A stretch of 46,910 bases of DNA from contig NZ_LRRH01000073.1 in NCBI RefSeq assembly GCF_001646785.1, positions 1-46,910 of the forward strand. The letters are read 5' to 3'. Of this stretch, positions 8,922 to 17,277 are shown one piece after another (the first letter of the stretch is position 1; every line of letters begins with the position of its first letter). The position numbers and the translations under genes are program-made. The DNA is from Rhodococcus phenolicus (GTDB taxonomy: Bacteria > Actinomycetota > Actinomycetes > Mycobacteriales > Mycobacteriaceae). Below the pieces are notes generated by a model. That model was not told the origin of the DNA and did not search any database. It saw nothing but the letters and a program-made list of their open reading frames with translations.

Positions 8922-9743
8922 ATGGCGAAGATCGAAGAGATCCTGGCGCTCGAGCAGATCGAGAAGGACATCTTCCGGGGTATCGCGACGGAGACGTTGC
9001 TGCCGCGGACGTTCGGCGGGCAGGTTGCGGGCCAGGCTCTGGTGTCGGCGGTGCGGACCGTGGATCCCGAGTTCGCGGTGCATTCGCTGCACGGCTATTT
9101 CCTGAGGCCCGGCAATCCGACGATGCAGATCGTCTACCTCGTCGATCGTATCCGCGACGGCCGCTCGTTCTGCACCCGCCGGGTGACCGCGGTGCAGGAC
9201 GGCAAGGCGATCTTCACGATGTCGGCCTCCTTCCACGTGGAGGACCGGGGAATCGAGCACCAGGACACGATGCCGCGGGTCCCGCTGCCCGAGGAACTGC
9301 CGGACCCGGATCTGCTCGACGATCAGGCGGTGCGCTGGGCGCGGATCGAATGGGCCGAGTGGGAGTTCCGGTTCGTTCCCCCGGACCGGATGGACACCTC
9401 GCGCCGGTGGGCAGCGCAGCAGCAGGTCTGGTTCCGCTCGCGCGAGGCGCTGCCGGACGACCCGGTCTTCCACGTGTGCACCCTCGCGTACATGAGCGAC
9501 ATGACGTTGCTCGGGTCCGCGAGTGTCGGCCACGCCGACGAGAAGACCCAGGGAGCCTCGCTCGATCACGCGATGTGGTTCATGCGCCCGTTCCGCGCCG
9601 ACGACTGGCTGCTCTACGACCAGACGTCCCCGTCCGCGGGCTTCGGGCGGGCTCTGACACAGGGCCGGATCTTCGACCGGAACGGCAACATGGTCGCCGC
9701 GGTCGTGCAGGAAGGGTTGACCCGCTACCTGCGCGATTCGTGA
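8922..9743 (+). CDS. tesB: Acyl-CoA thioesterase II (TesB family)
   Basis: A 273-residue double-hotdog thioesterase that hydrolyses acyl-CoA to free fatty acid and CoA. Recognisable segments are [20 protein letters not shown] and [11 protein letters not shown] in the first hotdog, and [22 protein letters not shown] in the second. ATG 8922 is preferred because its protein ([14 protein letters not shown]) aligns with the start of the Mycobacterium homologue TesB2. GTG 8907 in the same frame would add five residues. It sits between the two PLP synthase genes, an arrangement also found in Mycobacterium, without an obvious biochemical reason. Confidence 0.92.
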   Translation: MAKIEEILALEQIEKDIFRGIATETLLPRTFGGQVAGQALVSAVRTVDPEFAVHSLHGYFLRPGNPTMQIVYLVDRIRDGRSFCTRRVTAVQDGKAIFTMSASFHVEDRGIEHQDTMPRVPLPEELPDPDLLDDQAVRWARIEWAEWEFRFVPPDRMDTSRRWAAQQQVWFRSREALPDDPVFHVCTLAYMSDMTLLGSASVGHADEKTQGASLDHAMWFMRPFRADDWLLYDQTSPSAGFGRALTQGRIFDRNGNMVAAVVQEGLTRYLRDS

Positions 9744-9748
9744 GCACC

Positions 9749-9768
9749 CCGCCGGGGCCACCCGGCGG
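9749..9768 (+). terminator. Short GC hairpin between tesB and pdxT
   Basis: A perfect 8-bp stem CCGCCGGG/CCCGGCGG with a GCCA loop starts 5 bases after the tesB stop. It could end the tesB message or partly attenuate read-through into pdxT, which starts 25 bases later. There is no T-tract. Confidence 0.5.
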
Positions 9769-9793
9769 CACAACGAACAGGCAGGTATTTTCC

Positions 9794-10459
9794 ATGGGCA
9801 CCACACCGACCATCGGCGTGCTGGCGTTGCAGGGCGACGTCCGCGAGCATCGGGCCGCGCTCGACGCGGCCGGCGCGCGCACCGTCGCGCTGCGCCGCGC
9901 GAGCGAACTCGACGCAGTCGACGGTGTGGTGATCCCCGGCGGTGAATCGACGACGATGAGCCGGTTGTTGCAGGTGTTCGATCTGCTCGAGCCGCTGCGG
10001 GCACGGCTGCGCGACGGCCTGCCCGCGTTCGGTTCGTGCGCAGGCATGATCCTGCTCGCGTCCGAGGTCCTCGACACCCGGCCCGACGCCGAACACCTCG
10101 ACGCACTCGATATCACAGTGCGCCGCAACGCTTTCGGTCGGCAGGTCGACTCCTTCGAGGCCGACCTCGAGGTTCTCGGTATCGACGACGGGCCGGTGCG
10201 CGCGGTGTTCATCCGCGCGCCCTGGGTCGAGAAGGTCGGTGCCGGTGTGGAAGTGCTCGCCGCGGTACCCGACGGGCCCGCGGCGGGCCGCGTCGTGGCG
10301 GTGCGTCAGGGGGTGGTGATGGCGACGTCCTTCCATCCCGAGGTCACCGGCGACCTGCGGGTGCACCGGATGTTCGTGGACACCGTCCGTAAAGCCGGAT
10401 GGTCCGGGACGACCGGGGCCGGGGAGGACTCGTTCCCGTCCCTCGACCGGGAACGGTAG
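9794..10459 (+). CDS. pdxT: Pyridoxal 5'-phosphate synthase glutaminase subunit PdxT
   Basis: A 221-residue class I glutamine amidotransferase that supplies ammonia to PdxS. The catalytic triad is visible: Cys82 in GSCAGM, then His181 and Glu183 in the HPE motif. The oxyanion segment PGGEST is also present near residue 49. The ATG at 9794 begins [19 protein letters not shown], the standard PdxT N-terminus. The reading frame is open far upstream into tesB, but this start fits the family. The C-terminus has about 25 extra residues beyond the conserved fold. Confidence 0.95.
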   Translation: MGTTPTIGVLALQGDVREHRAALDAAGARTVALRRASELDAVDGVVIPGGESTTMSRLLQVFDLLEPLRARLRDGLPAFGSCAGMILLASEVLDTRPDAEHLDALDITVRRNAFGRQVDSFEADLEVLGIDDGPVRAVFIRAPWVEKVGAGVEVLAAVPDGPAAGRVVAVRQGVVMATSFHPEVTGDLRVHRMFVDTVRKAGWSGTTGAGEDSFPSLDRER

Positions 10460-10462
10460 AAT
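10431..10462 (+). promoter_or_regulatory. Inverted repeat and -10 box upstream of yebC
   Basis: An 8-bp inverted repeat CGTTCCCG/CGGGAACG (10431-10455) spans the last codons of pdxT and is followed directly by TAGAAT (10457-10462), a good TAnnnT -10 that overlaps the pdxT stop codon. It could be an operator, or simply a stem near the pdxT end. The yebC leader would be about 55 bases. Confidence 0.4.
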
Positions 10463-10521
10463 TCACGTTCCGACCTGTCGGTGCATGCCGACTTCACCTC
10501 GCCGGAAGGGGCTCGAAGCGA

Positions 10522-11274
10522 ATGAGCGGCCACTCCAAATGGGCCACCACCAAGCACAAGAAGGCGGTCATCGACGCCAAGCGCGGCAAGATGTTCGCGA
10601 AGCTGATCAAGAACATCGAGGTGGCGGCCCGGACGGGTGGTAGTGACCCCTCGGGCAACCCGACGCTGTACGACGCGATCCAGAAGGCGAAGAAGAGCTC
10701 GGTCCCCAACGACAACATCGAACGCGCCCGCAAGCGCGGCGGTGGCGAAGAGGCCGGCGGTGCCGACTGGCAGACCATCACCTACGAGGGCTACGGGCCC
10801 AACGGTGTCGCCATCCTCATCGAGTGCCTGACCGACAACCGCAACCGCGCGGCCGGTGAGGTGCGGACCGCGATGACGCGCAACGGCGGCAACATGGCCG
10901 ACCCGGGTTCGGTGTCGTACCTGTTCACCCGCAAGGGTGTGGTCGTTCTGGAGAAGAACGACCGTTCCGAGGACGATCTCCTCGAGGTCGTGCTCGAGGC
11001 CGGCGCGGAGGAGATCAACGATCTGGGCGACAGCTTCGAGATCGTCTCCGAGGCCTCCGACCTGATCCCGGTGCGGACCGCGCTGGTCGACGCCGGAATC
11101 GACTACGACTCCGCCGACCCGGACTTCCGGGCCTCGGTCGAGGTACCCGTCGATGCCGAGGGCGCCCGCAAGGTCTTCAAGCTGGTCGACGCGCTCGAGG
11201 ATTGCGACGACGTTCAGAACGTGTACACCAACGTCGACGTCTCCGACGAGGTGCTCGCCGAGCTCGACGCCTGA
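10522..11274 (+). CDS. yebC: YebC/PmpR-family DNA-binding or translation-associated protein
   Basis: The 250-residue protein starts with the signature [23 protein letters not shown] and has the conserved GG-DP-NP-L-AI and GYGP-G segments typical of the family. YebC proteins have been described as transcriptional regulators. Recent work implicates some in helping ribosomes through polyproline stretches. ATG 10522 is chosen by the conserved N-terminus, with GGAAGGGG about 10 bases upstream. It precedes ruvC in many bacteria, as here, but a strong hairpin separates the two. Confidence 0.93.
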   Translation: MSGHSKWATTKHKKAVIDAKRGKMFAKLIKNIEVAARTGGSDPSGNPTLYDAIQKAKKSSVPNDNIERARKRGGGEEAGGADWQTITYEGYGPNGVAILIECLTDNRNRAAGEVRTAMTRNGGNMADPGSVSYLFTRKGVVVLEKNDRSEDDLLEVVLEAGAEEINDLGDSFEIVSEASDLIPVRTALVDAGIDYDSADPDFRASVEVPVDAEGARKVFKLVDALEDCDDVQNVYTNVDVSDEVLAELDA

Positions 11275-11287
11275 TCGACGTCTTCCC

Positions 11288-11333
11288 GCCGCCGGGGCTG
11301 CGTGTCGGACTGCCGGCACGCAGCCCCGGCGGC
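11288..11333 (+). terminator. Perfect 17-bp hairpin between yebC and ruvC
   Basis: The arms at 11288-11304 and 11317-11333 (GCCGCCGGGGCTGCGTG and its exact complement) enclose a 12-base loop that can add a further CGG/CCG pairing. The hairpin begins 14 bases after the yebC stop and ends at the base before the ruvC -10 box. This is the longest perfect hairpin I found in the window and very likely terminates yebC transcripts. Confidence 0.8.
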
Positions 11334-11356
11334 TATGCTCTCGAACAGGTGTTCGT
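11334..11356 (+). promoter_or_regulatory. ruvC -10 box and LexA/SOS box
   Basis: TATGCT (11334-11339) is a TAnnnT -10. One base later comes TCGAACaggtGTTCGT (11341-11356), matching 11 of 12 fixed positions of the actinobacterial LexA site TCGAAC-N4-GTTCGA. LexA bound here would block transcription starting in or next to the site, making ruvCAB damage-inducible, as known in Mycobacterium. Confidence 0.88.
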
Positions 11357-11375
11357 GGCGGTGAGAGGTGGTCGG

Positions 11376-11954
11376 GTGCGTGTCATGGGTGTCGATCCCG
11401 GCCTGACCCGTTGCGGGCTCGGCGTGGTCGACACCGGCCGCGGCAGGGAGGTGCTTCCCGTGGCCGTCGGGGTCGTGCGGACGCCCCCCGACCTCGATCT
11501 CGCGCAGCGCCTGCTGCGGATCTCCGAATCCGCCGAGGAGTGGATGGACCGCTACCGGCCGGATGTCGTCGCCGTCGAACGTGTCTTCGCGCAGCACAAC
11601 GTGCGCACCGCGATGGGGACGGCCCAGGCGGGTGGTGTGGTGGCACTGGCCGCGGCCCGCCGGTCGATCCCGGTCATGTTCCACACCCCGAGCGAGGTCA
11701 AGGCCGCGGTCACGGGGAACGGCAGTGCCGACAAGAAGCAGGTGACGGCAATGATCACCCGCATTCTCGAACTCGAGACAGCGCCCAGACCGGCGGACGC
11801 GGCGGATGCTCTGGCCCTGGCGGTCGCGCACTGCTGGCGCGCACCGATGCTCGCGCGCCTCGCCGCGGCCGAGGCCATGGCCGCTGCCCAGAAACGACGA
11901 TACGAAGAGCGGCTGCGGGAGCAGGCGGCCGCACGGAAAGCGGGTGCCCAGTGA
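11376..11954 (+). CDS. ruvC: Crossover junction endodeoxyribonuclease RuvC
   Basis: A 192-residue Holliday-junction resolvase that cuts the four-way junctions moved by RuvAB. The four acidic catalytic residues are present at the expected spacing: Asp7 (VMGVDPG), Glu68 (AVERVF), Asp141 and Asp144 (PADAADALA). The start is GTG at 11376, which gives the usual [15 protein letters not shown]-terminus; the preceding AGAGGTGG can serve as ribosome site. It overlaps ruvA by 4 bases. Induction by DNA damage is expected from the upstream SOS box. Confidence 0.95.
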   Translation: MRVMGVDPGLTRCGLGVVDTGRGREVLPVAVGVVRTPPDLDLAQRLLRISESAEEWMDRYRPDVVAVERVFAQHNVRTAMGTAQAGGVVALAAARRSIPVMFHTPSEVKAAVTGNGSADKKQVTAMITRILELETAPRPADAADALALAVAHCWRAPMLARLAAAEAMAAAQKRRYEERLREQAAARKAGAQ

Positions 11955-12544
11955 TCGGGTCGGTGCGCGGCGAGGTGCTGGAGATCGCCCTCGACCATGT
12001 CGTGATCGAGGCCGGCGGAATCGGCTACCGGGTGAACGCGACACCGGCGACCCTCGGCACGCTGCGCCGCGGCGACGAAACCCGGCTGGTCACCGCGATG
12101 ATCGTGCGCGAGGATTCGATGACCCTCTACGGGTTCGCGAACAGGGAGGCGCGGGAGTTGTTCGGGCTGTTGCAGACCGTGTCGGGGGTCGGCCCGCGGC
12201 TCGCGATGGCAACGCTCGCGGTGCTGGAACCGGACGCGTTGCGCGCCGCGCTCGCCGACGGCAACACCACCGCACTGACCCGTGTTCCCGGCATCGGCAA
12301 ACGCGGCGCCGAACGCATGATCGTCGAACTGCGCGACAAGGTCGCGGCGTTCGGGGGTGGTGACGCCGCTCCGATCGCGACCGGATCGCCGGTCCGCGAT
12401 CAGATCGTCGAGGCGCTGGTCGGGCTCGGATTCACCGCGAAACAGGCCGAACCGGCCACCGACACGGTGCTCGCGGAGACTCCGAACGCGGAGGTGTCCA
12501 CGGCTCTGCGTGCCGCGCTCAAGTTGCTCGGCAGGTCGCGGTGA
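11951..12544 (+). CDS. ruvA: Holliday junction branch migration protein RuvA
   Basis: A 197-residue DNA-binding subunit that recognises the Holliday junction and loads RuvB. The three domains are visible: an OB fold (1-65), tandem helix-hairpin-helix segments (VSGVGPRLA near 78 and [12 protein letters not shown] near 113), and the C-terminal RuvB-contacting helices (150-197). The GTG start overlaps the ruvC stop (GTGA), and the stop overlaps the ruvB start in the same way, so all three are translationally coupled. Confidence 0.95.
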   Translation: MIGSVRGEVLEIALDHVVIEAGGIGYRVNATPATLGTLRRGDETRLVTAMIVREDSMTLYGFANREARELFGLLQTVSGVGPRLAMATLAVLEPDALRAALADGNTTALTRVPGIGKRGAERMIVELRDKVAAFGGGDAAPIATGSPVRDQIVEALVGLGFTAKQAEPATDTVLAETPNAEVSTALRAALKLLGRSR

Positions 12545-13656
12545 CTGACGAATATCAGGAGTTCGACCGCGCTCGCACATCCGGCGACGGGGACGAGCCG
12601 TCGCCCGTGACCGCGCAGCAGCTGCCGTCCGACGGGGACATCGAGACGAGCCTGCGCCCGAAGAGCCTCGACGACTTCATCGGCCAGCCGCGGGTGCGTG
12701 AGCAGCTCCAGCTGGTGCTGCGAGCGGCGAAACTGCGTGGCGGCACCCCGGACCACATCCTGCTGTCCGGGCCGCCGGGCCTCGGTAAGACGTCGATGGC
12801 GATGATCATCGCCGCCGAGCTCGGTACGTCGCTGCGGCTCACATCCGGCCCGGCGCTCGAACGCGCCGGCGACCTTGCCGCGATGCTGTCGAACCTCACC
12901 GAGGGCGACGTGCTGTTCATCGACGAGATCCACCGCATCGCCCGGCCCGCCGAGGAGATGCTGTACCTCGCGATGGAGGACTTCCGCGTCGACGTCGTCG
13001 TCGGGAAGGGCCCGGGCGCCACGTCCATCCCGCTCGAGGTCGCGCCGTTCACGCTCGTCGGCGCGACCACTCGCTCCGGTGCGCTGACCGGCCCGCTGCG
13101 CGATCGGTTCGGGTTCACCGCGCACATGGACTTCTACGAACCCGCCGAACTACAGCAGATTCTGCATCGTTCGGCGCGGATCCTGGGTATCGACCTGCGC
13201 GAGGATGCCGGCGCGGAGATCGCCGGACGGTCCCGGGGCACGCCCCGCATCGCGAACCGGTTGCTGCGCCGCGTCCGGGACTACGCGGACGTGCGAGCCG
13301 ACGGGATCGTCACCCGCGACATCGCGCACGCGGCTCTGGCGGTGTACGACGTGGACCCGATCGGCCTGGACCGGCTGGACCGCGCCGTGCTCGGAGCTCT
13401 GGTGCGCAGTTTCGGGGGAGGGCCGGTCGGGGTGTCCACCCTGGCGGTCGCGGTCGGTGAGGAACCGGCCACCGTCGAAGAGGTGTGCGAGCCGTTCCTG
13501 GTGCGCGCGGGCATGATCGCCCGTACCCCCCGAGGCCGGGTCGCGACGCAGGCCGCGTGGCTACAGCTCGGTTTGACGCCACCGCCGGAGGCCGCCACCG
13601 GCGGCATCGAGGTACGAGCGCGCGAACCACAGCTCGACGCGTCCGACGGCGACTGA
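12541..13656 (+). CDS. ruvB: Holliday junction branch migration helicase RuvB
   Basis: A 371-residue AAA+ motor that drives branch migration with RuvA. Walker A is GPPGLGKTS (Lys83), Walker B is LFIDEIH (Asp128, Glu129), sensor 1 is GATTRSG and the arginine-finger region LRDRFG follows. The C-terminal winged helix ends with the usual PRGR segment, followed by an Ala-rich tail. The start is GTG at 12541. Its stop codon is also the first triplet of a 24-bp tandem repeat. Confidence 0.96.
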   Translation: MTDEYQEFDRARTSGDGDEPSPVTAQQLPSDGDIETSLRPKSLDDFIGQPRVREQLQLVLRAAKLRGGTPDHILLSGPPGLGKTSMAMIIAAELGTSLRLTSGPALERAGDLAAMLSNLTEGDVLFIDEIHRIARPAEEMLYLAMEDFRVDVVVGKGPGATSIPLEVAPFTLVGATTRSGALTGPLRDRFGFTAHMDFYEPAELQQILHRSARILGIDLREDAGAEIAGRSRGTPRIANRLLRRVRDYADVRADGIVTRDIAHAALAVYDVDPIGLDRLDRAVLGALVRSFGGGPVGVSTLAVAVGEEPATVEEVCEPFLVRAGMIARTPRGRVATQAAWLQLGLTPPPEAATGGIEVRAREPQLDASDGD

Positions 13657-13725
13657 GCGCGCAGCGCGACGGGCCGCTGAGCGCGCAGCGCGACGGGCGA
13701 CCGACCGCGCAGCGCGGCGGCGGGC
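13654..13725 (+). repeat. 24-bp tandem repeat starting at the ruvB stop codon
   Basis: Three contiguous 24-bp units start at 13654, 13678 and 13702. Units 1 and 2 both begin TGAGCGCGCAGCGCGACGGG and differ only in their last few bases; unit 3 is degenerate. The first TGA is the ruvB stop, and unit 2 repeats it in frame. Each unit contains the near-palindrome CGCGCAGCGCG. Period and stop-anchoring match the unrelated array at 7637-7754. Confidence 0.9.
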
Positions 13726-13859
13726 ACACCGGCCGGACGGCGAGTGATGGCACACTGGTCTATTGCGTCGGTCCGTGGAGGCCGTTCGCGTGGTCGCCGT
13801 GACACCACCCGGCACGGTGACGACCGCTTGCCTACCAACACCGAGGACTGACTTCAACG

Positions 13860-14210
13860 ATGGAACTGCTCTTCCCGCTCTTGATCCTTGCCCTGCTGGT
13901 GCCGACCTTCCTCGGGATCCGGCGCCAGAAGAAGGAGATGCAGAAGGTCACGGAGCTGCAGGATTCGCTGCACGTCGGCGATCGCGTGACGACGACGGCG
14001 GGCCTGCACGCGACGGTCGCCGCGCTGTCCGACACGACCGTCGACCTCGAGATCGCGCCCGGCGTTGTGACCACGTGGGCCCGCATGGTGGTGCGTGAGC
14101 GGATCGAAGAGGACACCACCGGCACCGACGACTTCCCCGGTACCGGTACGGTCTCGTTCGGCAAGGACGACGACACCGATCCGCCGGCCGGTCGTCCCGT
14201 CGAGCACTGA
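13860..14210 (+). CDS. yajC: Preprotein translocase subunit YajC
   Basis: The 116-residue protein has one N-terminal transmembrane helix (about 2-20), then the conserved cytoplasmic segment RRQKKEMQKVTELQDSLHVGDRVTTTAG. YajC associates with SecDF at the SecYEG translocon. The tail is acidic and Thr-rich, as in other actinobacteria. The ATG at 13860 begins directly with the membrane helix. It is first in the yajC-secD-secF run. Confidence 0.93.
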   Translation: MELLFPLLILALLVPTFLGIRRQKKEMQKVTELQDSLHVGDRVTTTAGLHATVAALSDTTVDLEIAPGVVTTWARMVVRERIEEDTTGTDDFPGTGTVSFGKDDDTDPPAGRPVEH

Positions 14211-14223
14211 GCTTCACCGCGGC

Positions 14224-14252
14224 GGCGGCACCGGAGGGTTCCGGGTGCCGCC
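14224..14252 (+). other. Strong hairpin between yajC and secD
   Basis: Twelve base pairs (GGCGGCACCGGA against TCCGGGTGCCGCC with a single bulged G) close a GGGT loop, 13 bases after the yajC stop and about 65 before secD. Further CCGCGG repeats flank it. It may be an attenuator or an mRNA-stability element that sets the YajC to SecDF ratio. The role is inferred from position only. Confidence 0.5.
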
Positions 14253-14316
14253 CCGCGGCGGTCGTTGCGACCGCCACCACCGAACCACTCACTCGTGACG
14301 AGGAGACTGACTGACC

Positions 14317-16092
14317 GTGGCACCTTCCAACGGATCGGTGCATCCAGCGCGTTCCCTCGCCCTGTTCGGGGCGATTCTGGTGGCGCTGTATGCCCTGGTC
14401 TTCTTCACCGGTGACAAGTCGCCGACGCCGAAACTCGGTATCGACCTCCAGGGTGGAACCCGCGTCACGCTCACGGCCCGTACACCGGACGGCAGCAGCC
14501 CCAGCCAGGACAGTCTCCGGCAGGCGCAGCAGATCATCGAGACCCGGGTCAACGGTCTCGGCGTGTCCGGCTCCGAGGTGGTCGTCGACGGCGACAACCT
14601 GGTCATTACTGTGCCCGGCGACGACAGCGCCCAGGCCAAGACGCTCGGTCAGACCGCGCGGCTCTACATCCGGCCGGTGATCGGTGGCCCGATCGCCAGC
14701 GCCAACACCGCGGCCCAGAACCCGGAGGCGCAGACCCCGGAAACCCAGACCCCGGCGGAACCGGCCCCGGCGGAACCGGCCCCGGTGGAACCGGCGCCCG
14801 AGAATCAGGCGCCCGAGAACCCGGCACCGGAGAACCCCGAGCCGCAGGGCCGGCCGTTCCCCGCCCAGGAGCCGACGGACACACCCGTCGCCCCGGAGAA
14901 CCCGGCACCCGAGACCACCACGCCGGAGGCGCCCGCAACTCCCGCGCCGGAGGCGCCGGCCCCCGGTGACCTCGACCCGCAGGAGCAGGCGGCCGCGGAC
15001 ATCGCCGCCGCGAAGGCGCTGCGCCAGAGCGAGGATCCCGCGATCCAGCAGCAGGCCGCGATGTCCCTCGACTGCTCGGTGGCCGATCCGCTCGCCGGCA
15101 ACGACGATCCGGCACTGCCCCTCGTCGCGTGCTCGACCGACGGAACGTCCGTCTACCTGCTCGGCCCCAGCATCATCGACGGCCAGCAGATCACCGACGC
15201 CTCCGCCGGATTCAACAGCCAGCAGTCCCGCTACGAGGTCAGCCTGACCTTCGACAGCGAGGGCAGCAACACCTGGGCGCAGTTCACCGCCGCGAACATC
15301 GGCCAGCAGGCGGCGTTCACCCTCGACTCGAAGGTCGTCAGCGCTCCCGTCATCCAGGGCGCGACACCCGCCGGCAGCGCCACCTCGATCACCGGCAACT
15401 TCACGAACACGCAGGCGACCGAGCTGGCGAACACCCTCAAGTACGGTTCGCTGCCGCTCTCGTTCGTCGCGTCGGAAGCCGAGACCGTCTCCGCCACCCT
15501 CGGTTTCGCGTCGCTGCAGGCCGGTCTGATCGCCGGCGCCGTCGGTCTCGTGGCGGTCCTGCTGTTCTGTCTCGCCTACTACCGGATGCTCGGACTCGTC
15601 ACGGCGCTGTCGCTGGTGCTGTCGGGCCTGGCCGTGTACGCGATCATGGTGCTGCTCGGCCGCTACATCGGCTACACCCTCGATCTCGCGGGCATCGCCG
15701 GCCTGATCATCGGTATCGGCATGACCGCCGACTCGTTCGTGGTGTTCTTCGAACGCATCAAGGACGAGATCAGGGAGGGCCGCAGCTTCCGCTCGGCGGT
15801 TCCGCGCGGCTGGGCGCGTGCCCGCCGCACCATCCTGTCCGGCAACGCGGTCAGCTTCATCGCCGCGGCGGTGCTGTACTTCCTCGCTGTCGGGCAGGTT
15901 CGCGGCTTCGCGTTCACCCTCGGCCTGACCACCATCCTCGACGTCGTCGTCGTGTTCCTGGTGACCGCGCCGCTGGTGCACATGGCCTCCACTTCGAAGT
16001 TCTGGTCCAAGCCGAGTGTCAACGGTCTCGGCGCCATCCAGCAGGTGGCGCGTGAGCGTCAGCTCGCAGCGTCCTCGGCGAAGGAGGCGTGA
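14317..16092 (+). CDS. secD: Protein translocase subunit SecD
   Basis: An RND-type membrane protein of 591 residues that uses the proton gradient to help pull secreted proteins across the membrane. The N-terminal helix is followed by the conserved [13 protein letters not shown] Pro/Glu/Ala-rich low-complexity insert (about residues 130-218, many PEN/PAP/PET repeats) lies inside the periplasmic P1 domain. The P1 head resumes after it, and five membrane helices fill the last 200 residues, including the conserved [24 protein letters not shown]. The GTG start at 14317 has GAGGAG about 11 bases upstream. The insert is typical of actinobacterial SecD in kind; its repeats make length variation likely. 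Confidence 0.95.
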   Translation: MAPSNGSVHPARSLALFGAILVALYALVFFTGDKSPTPKLGIDLQGGTRVTLTARTPDGSSPSQDSLRQAQQIIETRVNGLGVSGSEVVVDGDNLVITVPGDDSAQAKTLGQTARLYIRPVIGGPIASANTAAQNPEAQTPETQTPAEPAPAEPAPVEPAPENQAPENPAPENPEPQGRPFPAQEPTDTPVAPENPAPETTTPEAPATPAPEAPAPGDLDPQEQAAADIAAAKALRQSEDPAIQQQAAMSLDCSVADPLAGNDDPALPLVACSTDGTSVYLLGPSIIDGQQITDASAGFNSQQSRYEVSLTFDSEGSNTWAQFTAANIGQQAAFTLDSKVVSAPVIQGATPAGSATSITGNFTNTQATELANTLKYGSLPLSFVASEAETVSATLGFASLQAGLIAGAVGLVAVLLFCLAYYRMLGLVTALSLVLSGLAVYAIMVLLGRYIGYTLDLAGIAGLIIGIGMTADSFVVFFERIKDEIREGRSFRSAVPRGWARARRTILSGNAVSFIAAAVLYFLAVGQVRGFAFTLGLTTILDVVVVFLVTAPLVHMASTSKFWSKPSVNGLGAIQQVARERQLAASSAKEA

Positions 16093-16094
16093 CG

Positions 16095-17276
16095 ATGACC
16101 GACACGACCACGGCGGCACCGCACCACAGCGGACTGTCGCGCCTGTACACCGGCACCGGCGGTTTCGACATCATCGGCCGCCGCAAGTTCTACTACCTGC
16201 TCACCGGCGGCATCGTGCTCGTCGCGCTGCTGAGCATGCTCATCCGCGGCTTCTCCTGGGGCATCGACTTCGAGGGCGGCACCCGCATCCAGATGCCGGC
16301 CGTCGAGGGCGTGACCGTCGAACAGGTCGAAACCGTCTACAGCGACACCCTCGGCACCGATCCGGTCGCGGTCCAGACCGTCGGATCCGGCGCGGGCGCG
16401 ACCATCCAGATCCGCTCCGAGGCCCTGGACCTCACCCAGGTCAACGCGCTCCAGTCCGCGTTGTACGACGAGTTCCAACCCACCGGCAGCGACGGGGTGC
16501 CCTCCCGCAACGCGATCAGCGTCGCCGACGTCAGCGAGACCTGGGGCGGACAGATCACCCAGAAGGCGCTGATCGCGCTCGTGGTGTTCCTCGTGATCGT
16601 GAGCATCTACATCGCGGTGCGCTACGAACGGGACATGGCACTCGCGGCGATCGCGGCGCTGTTCTTCGACATGATCGTCACCGCCGGCATCTACTCGCTG
16701 GTGGGCTTCGAGGTCTCCCCGGCGACCGTCATCGGTCTGCTCACCATCCTCGGTTTCTCGCTGTACGACTCGGTCGTCGTGTTCGACAAGGTCGAGGAGA
16801 ACACCCGCGGCATCCTGCATCTGCATCGGCGCACCTATGCCGAGCAGGCGAACCTGGCCGTCAATCAGACGCTGATGCGGTCGATCAACACCACGATCAT
16901 CTCGGTGCTGCCGGTGATCGCGCTGATGGTGATCGCGGTGTGGCTGCTGGGGGTCGGGACGCTCAAGGACCTGGCGCTCGTGCAGCTCGTCGGCATCGTC
17001 GTCGGTGCCTACTCGTCGATCTTCTTCGCGACACCGCTGCTGGTGACGTTGAAGGAGTGGCGCGGTCCGATCGCCGCGCACACCCGCAAGGTGCTCGCCA
17101 AGCGGGAGGCCGCCGCCGGCCGGGCCGCGGCCGGTGCCGCCGACGCCGAGCCGGTGGTGGCGGTCGCCGATCGTCCCGGAGCGCCGGTGGCGCGTCGCCA
17201 GCCGGCCGCGCAGGCCCAGCGTTCCCCGAGACCCGGTGCGCGTCCGACGGGGAAGCGCGCCAAGAGAAGGCCCTGA
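16095..17276 (+). CDS. secF: Protein translocase subunit SecF
   Basis: The 393-residue partner of SecD, with an N-terminal helix, the conserved FEGGTRIQMP, and a C-terminal block of membrane helices that includes LTILGFSLYDSVVVFDKVEENTR. ATG 16095 is preferred: AAGGAGG at 16081-16087 lies seven bases upstream. GTG 16089 in the same frame is too close to that site. The C-terminus carries a basic, Ala-rich cytoplasmic tail of about 75 residues. Coupled to secD and followed one base later by the lipoprotein gene. Confidence 0.95.
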   Translation: MTDTTTAAPHHSGLSRLYTGTGGFDIIGRRKFYYLLTGGIVLVALLSMLIRGFSWGIDFEGGTRIQMPAVEGVTVEQVETVYSDTLGTDPVAVQTVGSGAGATIQIRSEALDLTQVNALQSALYDEFQPTGSDGVPSRNAISVADVSETWGGQITQKALIALVVFLVIVSIYIAVRYERDMALAAIAALFFDMIVTAGIYSLVGFEVSPATVIGLLTILGFSLYDSVVVFDKVEENTRGILHLHRRTYAEQANLAVNQTLMRSINTTIISVLPVIALMVIAVWLLGVGTLKDLALVQLVGIVVGAYSSIFFATPLLVTLKEWRGPIAAHTRKVLAKREAAAGRAAAGAADAEPVVAVADRPGAPVARRQPAAQAQRSPRPGARPTGKRAKRRP

Positions 17277-17277
17277 C

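Noticed and set aside
13948..16119. A 723-residue open frame antisense to secD and yajC.
   Set aside because: It is fully covered by well-supported genes on the other strand, has an implausible His/Arg/Gly-rich composition and is a by-product of high third-position GC.
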